Source: Pseudomonas sp. Marseille-Q3773
GTDB lineage: Bacteria > Pseudomonadota > Gammaproteobacteria > Pseudomonadales > Pseudomonadaceae
NCBI RefSeq assembly: GCF_916618955.1
Contig: NZ_OU745390.1
Coordinates: 2,418,001-2,482,000, forward strand
Reading direction: 5' to 3'
Length of the DNA: 64,000 bases
Shown: piece after piece, positions 7,472-16,400 of the stretch
How the letters are laid out: each line of letters starts with the position of its first letter
Position numbering within the stretch: the stretch's first letter is position 1
Translations under genes and position numbers: made by a program
The notes under the pieces: model-generated
Databases searched by the model: none
What the model was told of the DNA's origin: nothing
The model's input: only the letters and a program-made list of their open reading frames with translations

Positions 7472-10400
7472 CCACTTCCCAGCCGTTGCGTGAGGCCAGC
7501 GCCGGCCAGCAGGCGCTGTGGCAGTACCATCAGCTCAACCCGGCCAGCCCGGCCTACAACATGGTCGCCGCACGCGAGCTGCGCGCCGACCTCGACCCGG
7601 CCGCGCTGTGCCAGGCTTTTGCCCAGGTGGTCAGGCACTGCGAGACCCTGCACTGCGGCTACCGCGAGCAGGATGGCAAGTTGTGGATGTACCGCCCGGA
7701 GCACATCCAGGTAAACACCCGCATCGAGCGGATCGACGACCTGGACAGCGCCGGCGTCGCCGCCTGGATCGCGCAACACGCCGACCAACCGTTCGACCTG
7801 GCTGCGGCAGACATCTGCCGGCTTGACCTGTTGCAAAGCCAGGGCCGCCTGTTCCTGTGCATGGCGGCCCACCATATCAGCGGGGATTTCCTCAGCGTCG
7901 AATGGATGCTCAAGCTGACCTTCGCCGCCTACCATGCAGCGCTCAGCGGCGAGGCTCTGGACCTGCCCCCGGCCGGCCTGTATTTCGACTGGCTGGACGA
8001 ACAGCGCACGCTGCTGGCCGAGGACAAGCTCGAGGCGGCAGCCAACTACTGGCGCAACCAGCTCAGCGGCAGCCCGACGGCACTGGCGCTTCCCGCCGAC
8101 CGACCACGCCCGCGCACGCCCGGCTACGCTGGTGACGAGGTCGAGTACCTGCTCGCACCGGCCCTCGGCAACCAGCTGCGCCAATTCGCCGAAGCCCAGG
8201 GCGTCAGCCTGTACGTCGTGCTGGCCACGCTGTTCCAGATGTTCATGCACCGTTACACCGGCCAGGACGACTTCCTCATCGGCACGCCGACCATGGACCG
8301 GCACAGGGCGCGCTACAAGCAGCTGATCGGTTTCACCCTCAACAGCCTGCCGCTGCGCGCCCGCTTCGCGCATGCCCCGAGCCTGGTCGAATGCCTGCGC
8401 GACACCGCGCAGCAAATGCGCGAGGGGCTGCGCCATCGCCGCTACCCGGCAGCGCGCCTGCAGCAGGAGGTCGCCGGCCCGCTGTTCCAGTGCATGATGA
8501 CCTACATGCCCAGCCAGCGTGACGCCGCCTTCGCCGAGTACACGGTGCGCGAGCACCTGTTCACCCAGCGCGGCGCCGCCAATGAACTCAACCTGCGCTG
8601 GCAGGACGACGGCGTGCAACTGCTGGCGCAGTGGCGCTATCGCAGCGACTTGTTCGACGCCGCACGTATCGCCCGCCTGGCTGAGGATTTCGCCTGGTTC
8701 GCCGGCATCGCCCTGGCGCAGGTCGACACGCCTGTCCACCAGTTGCCGGCCACGCCGCCGGCCAACGACGCGCGCCGCGCCGGGGCCGACCAGCCGCCCA
8801 CCTTCGCCACGGCCCTGGCCGCCTTCGAGCACCAGGTGCAGACGCATGGCCAGCGCATTGCCCTGCGCGATGCCGACGGCAGCCTGAGCTACAGCGAACT
8901 GGACCAGGCCGCCAGCGCCCTGGCCACACGCCTGGGCGAGGCCGGTGCCGCTGCCGGGCACATCGTCGCCATCGCCCTGCCGCGCAGCCGCGCGCTGATC
9001 ACGGCGATGCTGGCCAGCTGGAAGCTCGGCGCCGCCTACCTGTGCCTGGACCCGAGCCTGCCCGCGCAGCGCCAGCGCCAGTTGCTCGACAACAGCGGCG
9101 CCAGCGTACTGATCGACCCCACGCATACCCTGCATGGCCTGGCCCCGGCGGTAAGCCAGGCGCATATCGCCAGCCACCCACAGCAGCTGGCCTACCTCAT
9201 CTACACCTCCGGCTCTACCGGTACGCCCAAGGCCGTGCGGGTAACCCAAGGTAACCTGGCACACTATGCCCAAGCCGTACTCAAGCCGCTGGCCCTGAGC
9301 CCGCAAGCCAGCCTGACGGCACTGGCCAGCGTCGCCGCGGACCTCGGCTACACCGCCTGGTTCGGCGCGCTGCTCAGCGGCCGAACCCTGCAACTGATCA
9401 GCGACGAACTGGCCAGCGCCCCGGAAGAGCTCGCCCAGTACCTGGCAGCCAACCCGGTCGACTGCCTGAAGATCGTGCCCTCGCACCTGGCCGCCCTGCT
9501 CGCCGTGGCCGAGCCACACCGCCTGCTGCCGCGCCAGTGCCTGGTGCTCGGTGGCGAAGGCCTCGACCTGGCGCTGGTCCAGCGCCTGCAGCAGCTTGCC
9601 CCAAGCTGCCGCATCGTCAACCACTACGGCCCCACCGAAACCACCGTTGGCTGCCTGACCCACGCCGTGCAGGACGAAGCCCCGAGCCTTTCCGGTTTTG
9701 CCCCGGTCGGTCTGCCGCTGGACAACGTGCAGGTGCAGGTGCTCGATGCGCACCTCACGCCGCTGCCGCTGGGCAGCATCGGTGAGCTGTACATCGGTGG
9801 CGCCGGGGTCGCCGACGGCTACCTCGGCCAACCCGGCCTGACGGCCCGGCAGTTCGTGCCCGACCCGTTCGCCGGCAATGGCCAGCGCCTGTACCGCAGC
9901 GGCGACCGCGTGCGCATGTTGGCCAGCGGCGCCATCGAGTTCCTGGGGCGGATCGACGAGCAGGTCAAGATCCGCGGCTTCCGGGTCGAGCCGGGCGAGG
10001 TCGAAGCCTGCCTGCGCGCCTGCAGCGGTGTGCGCGAAGCAGCCGTGCTGGCGCGCGCGCTGGCTGAAGGCGAAGCGCCACGGCTGGTTGCCTACCTGGT
10101 GGCCGAACCCGCGCTGGACCGGGCGCAGTTGCGCCAGCAACTGGCCGAGCGCCTGCCCGAGCCACTGCTACCAAGCGTTTATGTCGAACTCGAGCAACTG
10201 CCGCGCCTGGGCAACGGCAAGGTCGACCGGCACAACCTGCCCCTGCCGGCGCCCGAGCCAACCCCTGCGCAGGCGCACAGTGCCCCGCGCGACCCGGTCG
10301 AGGCGCTGCTGCTGACACTCTGGTGCGAGGTGCTGGGCAAAACAGCGCTGTCGATCCATGACGACTTCTTCGCCCTGGGCGGCGACTCGATCATGGCCCT

Positions 10401-13400
10401 GCAAGTGATCGCCAAGGCGCGCAAACAACAGCTCAAGTTCAGCCCCCGGCATTTCTTTGCCCACCCCACCGTTGTCCGCCTCGCAGCCACCCTGGATTCG
10501 CCGCTCAAAGCCCTGGAAGCCCAGTTGCTGGGTATATGGCGCGAAGTGCTGGAGCGCCCCGAACTCACTCGCCAGGATGACTTCTTCAGCGCCGGCGGCG
10601 ACTCGATCATCGCCCTGCAGGTGATCGCCAAGGCGCGCAAGCTGGGCTTGAAGTTCAGCCCCAAAGAGCTGTTCGCCCAGCCGCGGGTCGACGCCCTGGC
10701 CCTGCTCCTCGCCCAGCGCCAAGCGGCCCAACCCACACCTGTGGCAACGTCCGCGGTACCACCATCCACCCCCTCGGTATCGCTGAGCGCCGAACAGCGG
10801 CAACCGTTGCAAGCGCTGCTCGGTACCCCGCTGGAGGACGCCTACCCGCTATCGCCGCTGCAAAAAGGCCTGCTGTTCCACACCCTGCTGGAAGCTGCCA
10901 ACGGGGTCTACGTCAACCAGCTGCAGGCCGAGCTGCAAGGCCCGCTGGACGCCGAGCGCTACCTTGCCGCCTGGCATGCCACCTTCGCCGCCCATCCGCT
11001 GATGCGCACGGCAATCCTCTGGCAAGGCTTGGACGAGCCGGTGCAAGGCGTGTGCAGTGACCTCACCCTGCCGGTGCAGCGCCTGGACTGGAGCGCGCTG
11101 GACCCGAGCCAACGCCAGCAGGCCCTGGACGCCTACTGCCAGGCCGACCGAGCCCAAGGCTTCGATCCTCAGCGCCCGCCGCTGCAACGGTTGGCGCTGA
11201 TCCACCTCGACACGCAGCACAGCTGGCTGATCTGGAGCCGTCATCACCTGATTGCCGACGGCTGGAGCTCGGTGCTGCTGATGGAGGAGATTCTTGCCCG
11301 CTACAACGGCCTTGCCGTACCGTCGCGCCCACCTTACCGCGACTACATCGCCTGGCTCGCCGCGCAACCGCACCAGCACAGCCAGCAGTACTGGCAGCAA
11401 CACCTGGCGCAGTTCGAAGGCGTCGGCACGCTGCCGGCGCTGAACCCGGCCGACCCCGAGCACAAACCGCGCTACCACAGCCGCAGCCTGCGCCTGAGCG
11501 AAGCCCACAGCAGCCGCCTGAACGCCCTCGGCAAAGCCTGCCGAGTCACCCTCAACACCCTCATGCAGGCTGCCTGGGGCCTGTTGCTGGCCCGCGCCAA
11601 CAACCACACCGAGGTGATGTTCGGGGTCACCAGCAGTGGCCGCCCGGACGCCTTGGCCGATGCCGGGCAGATGCTCGGTGTGTTCATCAATACCCTACCG
11701 CTGCGCCTGCGCATCGACCCCGGCATGGCCCTCGGCGATTACCTGCAGCAGGTGCAGGCCACCAGCGTGGCCATGCGCGAGCACGAGCAGACACCGCTGG
11801 CGCAGATCCTCCAGCAGCACCCGCGCGGTGCCGGGCTGTTCGACACCCTGCTGGTGTTCCAGAACCTGCCCGCGCTCAGCGAGCGTCAGTTGCAGGCTGG
11901 CGAGCTGACCTTCAAGGTCCTCGACAACCTTGAACAGACCAGTTACGGCCTGACCGTCGAAGTGCTGCCCGGGCGCTGCCTGGAAGTGCTGTTCAGCGCC
12001 GATGCCCAGCGCCTTCCCGCTGCCGCGCTGGCGCGCCTGAGCGACGACTTGCTGAACCTGCTGCAGATGCTGGACAGCCCGCCGGACACCCGCCTGGAAC
12101 AACTCACCACACTCAGCCCGGCCCAGTATCAGCGCCTGCTCGACTGGGGCCGCCACCCGGCGGACTACGACCTTGAGCAAAGCTGGGAAGCACGGGTAGC
12201 AGCCCAGGTCGCCGCGCACCCCGAACGCATCGTCGCGCGCTGCGCCGAGCAGACGCTCACCTATGCCGAACTATGGCAGCAGTCCGAACGCCTGGCGCGT
12301 GGCCTGCAAGCCCTGGGCGCCCAGCCCGACCAGCCGGTGGCCTTGTTGGCCGAGCGCGGCATCGAATGGTTCTGCCTGATGGTTGCGACCCTGCGTGCCG
12401 GTTGTGGCTGGTTGCCGCTGGAGCCCTCGCAGCCGCCGGCGCGCTGGCAGCAGGTGCTGGCGCGCCTGGAGCAGCCGCTGGTAGTTTGCAGCCAGGCCTG
12501 TGCCGAACCTTTGGCCAGCGTCTACCAGGGCCGTCGTGCGTTGCCGTCGGAGCTGCTGCAGATGAGCACCAGCGGCAGGCTGCCGCATCAGCCGCCACGC
12601 GCGCAACAGTTGGCCTACGTGCTGTTCACCTCCGGCTCCACCGGCCAGCCCAAAGGGGTGATGGTGCCGCGCGCCGGCATGCTCAACAACATGCTGGCCA
12701 AGGTGCAGCCGTTGGGCCTGAACGCCGACGACGTGATCGCCCAGACCGCCCCGGCGTGCTTCGACATCTCGGTTTGGCAAACCCTTACCGCGCCGCTGTT
12801 CGGCGCCTGTGTCGAGATCATCGGCGATGCGCTGGTGCGCGATCCGCAGGCCCTGCTGGCGCTGCTGCGCGAGCGCCGCGTGAGCCTGTTCGAACCAGTA
12901 CCGGCACTGCTCCAGGCGATGCTCGAAAACCTCGACGGCCAGCCAGCGGCGCTGCCGCATCTGCGCTGGGTCATACCGACCGGCGAAGCACTGCCGGTCG
13001 CCACCGCGCAATTGTGGTTCCGCCAATACCCGCACATCCCGCTGATGAATGCCTACGGCCCGGCCGAATGCTCCGATGACGTGGCCTTCCAGCCGCTGTA
13101 CCAGGCCCCGGGGCCGGACGCCAGCGTGGCCATCGGCCGGCCCACCGCCAATGCCGAGCTGTATGTGCTGGGCCACGACCTGCAACCGGTCGCCGCCGGG
13201 GTGGTCGGTGAGCTGGCGATTGGCGGCATCGGGGTCAGCCGCGGTTACCTGGCCGACCCGGCGCGCACCGCCGCCAGCTTCATCCCCAACCCGTTCGGCA
13301 GCCCGGGCAGCCGCCTGTACCTCAGTGGCGACCTGGCCCGTTGGGACGCTGACGGCGTGCTGCAGTACCTCGGGCGCAAGGACTTCCAGCTCAAGTTGCG

Positions 13401-16392
13401 CGGGTTCCGCATCGAGCCCGGCGAGATCGAGGCGCACCTGGAGCGCCACCCCGACGTACTGCGGGCCGTGGTCAGCCTGCAGACGCTCGGCGGCAGCGAC
13501 CTGCTGGTGGGCTACTGGCAGGGCCGCAGCGGCCATCGGCTGAACGACACCCAGCTGGCCCAGCATGTGCGCGACAGCCTGCCGGCGTACATGGTGCCGT
13601 CGCTATGGGTGGCGATGGACAGCTGGCCGACCAACGCCAACGGCAAGGTCGACCGCAAGGCTCTGCCGCTGCCAACCTTGCAGCACGCCGAGGTCAAGCC
13701 CCTGGTCAGCGCCAACGAGCAGTTGCTCGGCGAGCTGTGGGCCGCGCTGCTGCCCGCGCAACCGCTGGGGCGCAACAGCCACTTCTTCGAAGCCGGCGGG
13801 CATTCGCTGCTGGCCACCCGCCTGATCGCCCGCCTGCGCCAGCGTTGCGCCGTGGAACTGCCGCTGCGCAGCGTGTTCGAGGCGCCGCTGCTGTGGCAAC
13901 TGGCCGAGCGCCTCGACGCCCTGGCCGTCGCGCCTGCTGCGGGCACGGCGCGCCCGGCGCTGCTGCCGGTGCCACGCCAGGCGCACATGCCGGTGTCGCT
14001 GAGCCAGCAGCGGCTGTGGCTGGTCGACCGCCTGCATGGCCCCTCGGCGTCCTACAACATGGCCGCCAGCCTGAGCTTGAACGGGCAGCTGGACCTGGCG
14101 GCGCTGCGTGCCACCTTCAATGCCCTGCTCGCCCGCCATGAGGTACTGCGCAGCGCCTACCACGACATCGACGGCGAACCGGTCATGCGCATCGCCGAGC
14201 AGCTCGAGCTGGAGGTCAACCTGCGCGACCTCAGCTCGATGGATGACGCCCAGCGCCAGCAAGTGGCCGAACAGGAAAGCCTGGACAACCTGCGCCTGCC
14301 GTTCGACCTGCGCCAGGCGCCGCTGATCCGGGCGCGGCTGCTCAAACTTGGCGAGCACCAGCACCTGCTGCTGCTGGCACTGCACCATATGGTCGCCGAC
14401 GGCTGGTCGGTGGGCGTGCTGGTCAACGAATTCAGCCAGCTCTATGCGAGCCTGCGCGCAGGGCAACCGGCGGCGCTGCCCGCACTGCCCGTGCAATACG
14501 TCGACTACGCGGCCTGGCAACACCAATACCTGCAGGGCGCAGTGCTGCAGCGCGAGGTCAGCTTCTGGCAGCACCAGCTGCAAGGTGCGCCCCAGGTGCT
14601 GGCCCTGCCCAGCGACTGGCCACGCCCGGCCCAGGCCGACGCGCGCGGCGCCGCCAGGGCGCTGGAGATCCCCGCGCCGCTGCTGGCGCGCCTCGAAGCC
14701 CTGGCCCTGGCCGAGGGCGTGAGCCTGTACATGCTGCTGCTGGCCAGCTTCGAGCTGCTGCTGCACAGCATCACCGGCGCCGACGACCTGTTGCTGGGTA
14801 CCGACGTGGCCGGCCGCGAACACGCCCACCTCGATGGCCTGATCGGCTTCTTCGTCAACGTCCTGCCGCTGCGCTCGCGGCGCCTGGCCGGCGAGACGTT
14901 GCGCGAATTCCTCGGCCGCACCCGCGACACCTGCCTGCAGGCCCTGGAACACCAGGCGCTGCCGTTCGACCGCATCGTCGAAGCGTTGCACGTGCCGCGC
15001 GAACGCAGTCGCAACCCGCTGGTGCAGGCACTGTTCGTGCTGCAGAACACGCCGTCGGGCGATTTCTCCATCCCAGGCCTGGAGGTGCGCATGCAGCCTG
15101 CGGCCGAACGCACCAGCAAGTTCGACATGGCGCTGTTCCTCGAACGCCACGGCGACGTCATGCGCGGCGACTGGGTATACGCCCGCGCCCTGTTCAAGGG
15201 CGAGCGCATCGACGCGCTGATCGGCGCCTGGCTGAACCTGCTGCAGCAAGTGGTGGAGCAGCCGCACGCACCACTTGCCCATTTCACCGTCACGCTGCCC
15301 CTCGTGGAGACCCCGGCCTTGGCAAAACCCGCCCCCTCGTCCAGCAAGCTCGACAAGCTGAAAAAACTCCCTGCCCGGGCCTCTGCACCGCGGCCATTGA
15401 TTCGTACCTCAGCGTTGCAAGCGGGCCGCACCTTCCCGCTGGTGATCGAACCGCTGGCCGCCGACCTCGACCCGGTGGGCTGGGCGCAAAGCTCGCGCGA
15501 CCTGATCGACACCCTGCTGTGCCAGCACGGTGGCCTGTTGTTCCGCGGCTTCGCCCTGGACGACGCAAAAGCCTTCGAAGCCTTTGCCGAAGCCATTCAC
15601 CCCGGCCTGTTCGGCGGTTACGGTGACCTGCCGAAAAAAGAAGGTGGGCGCAACATCTACCGCTCCACGCCCTACCCGGAGCGGGAAATGATCCTGTTCC
15701 ACAACGAGAGTTCGCACCTGCCCCGCGCGCCGCGCAAGCAGTGGTTCTACTGCGAACAACCGTCGCCGGTCGGCGGTGCCACGCCGATCGTCGACTGCCG
15801 CGAGCTGTACCGGCAACTGCCGGCCGAGGTGGCCGCGGCGTTCGAACGCAAGGGGCTGCTGTATGTGCGCACCTTCACCGAACGGCTGGACGTCAACTGG
15901 CGGGCGTTCTTCAAGACCGACAGCCGCGACGAGGTCGAGGCCCTGTGCCGGGCCAGCCATACCGAATTCCGCTGGCTGGCCAATGATGAGCTGCAAACCC
16001 GCACCCGCTGCCCGGCGGTGATCCGTCACCCGCTGAGCGGCGAACGCAGCTTCTTCAACCAGCTGCAGCTGCACCACAGCTTCTGCCTGGACGCCCAGGT
16101 GCGCGAAGACCTGCTGAAAATGGTCGGCGCCGAACGCATGCCGCGCCAGGTGTACTTCGGCGACGGCAGCCCGATCGACGATGCCAGCATGGCCCTGATC
16201 GGCCGCCTCTACGAAGCCTGCGCGGTGCGCTTCGACTGGCAGCGCGGCGATGTGGTGATGCTCGACAACCTGATCGCCGCCCACGCCCGTGACCCGTACG
16301 AAGGCCCACGCAAGATCGCCGTCGCCATGGGCGACATGCATGAACCGGCCCGGCTGGCCGCCCGCCACAACGCAACGGAACTGCAGGACTAA
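7468..16392 (+). CDS. NRPS1: C-A(Asp)-T-T-C-A(Dab)-T-C with a fused C-terminal TauD-like beta-hydroxylase
   Basis: A 2974-residue synthetase. C1 has HHISGDF at about residue 135. A1 (YTSGSTG about 579, GPTETT about 721, NGKVDR about 916) has pocket residues D-L-T-K-V-G-H-V-G, the L-Asp code. Two tandem T domains of GGDSI type follow (Ser about 974 and 1046). C2 begins PLSPLQKGLLFH (about 1127), with HHLIADGWS at about 1259. A2 (about 1717-2060) reads D-I-W-E-I-T-A-D-D, which I associate with Dab; the nearby Dab transaminase supports this. T3 has Ser about 2113; C3 has HHMVADGWS about 2306. Residues from about 2654 form a TauD/SyrP-like hydroxylase with HNE about 2745, distal His about 2939, and the PYEGPRK Arg. 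It starts at ATG 7468 after AGGAG, overlapping the preceding stop. There is no E or TE domain. Confidence 0.93.
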   Translation: MTTSQPLREASAGQQALWQYHQLNPASPAYNMVAARELRADLDPAALCQAFAQVVRHCETLHCGYREQDGKLWMYRPEHIQVNTRIERIDDLDSAGVAAWIAQHADQPFDLAAADICRLDLLQSQGRLFLCMAAHHISGDFLSVEWMLKLTFAAYHAALSGEALDLPPAGLYFDWLDEQRTLLAEDKLEAAANYWRNQLSGSPTALALPADRPRPRTPGYAGDEVEYLLAPALGNQLRQFAEAQGVSLYVVLATLFQMFMHRYTGQDDFLIGTPTMDRHRARYKQLIGFTLNSLPLRARFAHAPSLVECLRDTAQQMREGLRHRRYPAARLQQEVAGPLFQCMMTYMPSQRDAAFAEYTVREHLFTQRGAANELNLRWQDDGVQLLAQWRYRSDLFDAARIARLAEDFAWFAGIALAQVDTPVHQLPATPPANDARRAGADQPPTFATALAAFEHQVQTHGQRIALRDADGSLSYSELDQAASALATRLGEAGAAAGHIVAIALPRSRALITAMLASWKLGAAYLCLDPSLPAQRQRQLLDNSGASVLIDPTHTLHGLAPAVSQAHIASHPQQLAYLIYTSGSTGTPKAVRVTQGNLAHYAQAVLKPLALSPQASLTALASVAADLGYTAWFGALLSGRTLQLISDELASAPEELAQYLAANPVDCLKIVPSHLAALLAVAEPHRLLPRQCLVLGGEGLDLALVQRLQQLAPSCRIVNHYGPTETTVGCLTHAVQDEAPSLSGFAPVGLPLDNVQVQVLDAHLTPLPLGSIGELYIGGAGVADGYLGQPGLTARQFVPDPFAGNGQRLYRSGDRVRMLASGAIEFLGRIDEQVKIRGFRVEPGEVEACLRACSGVREAAVLARALAEGEAPRLVAYLVAEPALDRAQLRQQLAERLPEPLLPSVYVELEQLPRLGNGKVDRHNLPLPAPEPTPAQAHSAPRDPVEALLLTLWCEVLGKTALSIHDDFFALGGDSIMALQVIAKARKQQLKFSPRHFFAHPTVVRLAATLDSPLKALEAQLLGIWREVLERPELTRQDDFFSAGGDSIIALQVIAKARKLGLKFSPKELFAQPRVDALALLLAQRQAAQPTPVATSAVPPSTPSVSLSAEQRQPLQALLGTPLEDAYPLSPLQKGLLFHTLLEAANGVYVNQLQAELQGPLDAERYLAAWHATFAAHPLMRTAILWQGLDEPVQGVCSDLTLPVQRLDWSALDPSQRQQALDAYCQADRAQGFDPQRPPLQRLALIHLDTQHSWLIWSRHHLIADGWSSVLLMEEILARYNGLAVPSRPPYRDYIAWLAAQPHQHSQQYWQQHLAQFEGVGTLPALNPADPEHKPRYHSRSLRLSEAHSSRLNALGKACRVTLNTLMQAAWGLLLARANNHTEVMFGVTSSGRPDALADAGQMLGVFINTLPLRLRIDPGMALGDYLQQVQATSVAMREHEQTPLAQILQQHPRGAGLFDTLLVFQNLPALSERQLQAGELTFKVLDNLEQTSYGLTVEVLPGRCLEVLFSADAQRLPAAALARLSDDLLNLLQMLDSPPDTRLEQLTTLSPAQYQRLLDWGRHPADYDLEQSWEARVAAQVAAHPERIVARCAEQTLTYAELWQQSERLARGLQALGAQPDQPVALLAERGIEWFCLMVATLRAGCGWLPLEPSQPPARWQQVLARLEQPLVVCSQACAEPLASVYQGRRALPSELLQMSTSGRLPHQPPRAQQLAYVLFTSGSTGQPKGVMVPRAGMLNNMLAKVQPLGLNADDVIAQTAPACFDISVWQTLTAPLFGACVEIIGDALVRDPQALLALLRERRVSLFEPVPALLQAMLENLDGQPAALPHLRWVIPTGEALPVATAQLWFRQYPHIPLMNAYGPAECSDDVAFQPLYQAPGPDASVAIGRPTANAELYVLGHDLQPVAAGVVGELAIGGIGVSRGYLADPARTAASFIPNPFGSPGSRLYLSGDLARWDADGVLQYLGRKDFQLKLRGFRIEPGEIEAHLERHPDVLRAVVSLQTLGGSDLLVGYWQGRSGHRLNDTQLAQHVRDSLPAYMVPSLWVAMDSWPTNANGKVDRKALPLPTLQHAEVKPLVSANEQLLGELWAALLPAQPLGRNSHFFEAGGHSLLATRLIARLRQRCAVELPLRSVFEAPLLWQLAERLDALAVAPAAGTARPALLPVPRQAHMPVSLSQQRLWLVDRLHGPSASYNMAASLSLNGQLDLAALRATFNALLARHEVLRSAYHDIDGEPVMRIAEQLELEVNLRDLSSMDDAQRQQVAEQESLDNLRLPFDLRQAPLIRARLLKLGEHQHLLLLALHHMVADGWSVGVLVNEFSQLYASLRAGQPAALPALPVQYVDYAAWQHQYLQGAVLQREVSFWQHQLQGAPQVLALPSDWPRPAQADARGAARALEIPAPLLARLEALALAEGVSLYMLLLASFELLLHSITGADDLLLGTDVAGREHAHLDGLIGFFVNVLPLRSRRLAGETLREFLGRTRDTCLQALEHQALPFDRIVEALHVPRERSRNPLVQALFVLQNTPSGDFSIPGLEVRMQPAAERTSKFDMALFLERHGDVMRGDWVYARALFKGERIDALIGAWLNLLQQVVEQPHAPLAHFTVTLPLVETPALAKPAPSSSKLDKLKKLPARASAPRPLIRTSALQAGRTFPLVIEPLAADLDPVGWAQSSRDLIDTLLCQHGGLLFRGFALDDAKAFEAFAEAIHPGLFGGYGDLPKKEGGRNIYRSTPYPEREMILFHNESSHLPRAPRKQWFYCEQPSPVGGATPIVDCRELYRQLPAEVAAAFERKGLLYVRTFTERLDVNWRAFFKTDSRDEVEALCRASHTEFRWLANDELQTRTRCPAVIRHPLSGERSFFNQLQLHHSFCLDAQVREDLLKMVGAERMPRQVYFGDGSPIDDASMALIGRLYEACAVRFDWQRGDVVMLDNLIAAHARDPYEGPRKIAVAMGDMHEPARLAARHNATELQD

Positions 16393-16400
16393 AGCACACG

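Noticed and set aside
7267..10140. Very long minus-strand open frame opposite NRPS1 (and similar ones opposite NRPS3 and NRPS4)
   Set aside because: High-GC DNA gives long antisense frames. Composition is His/Gln/Gly/Arg-rich without domains, while the opposite frame has all the NRPS motifs.
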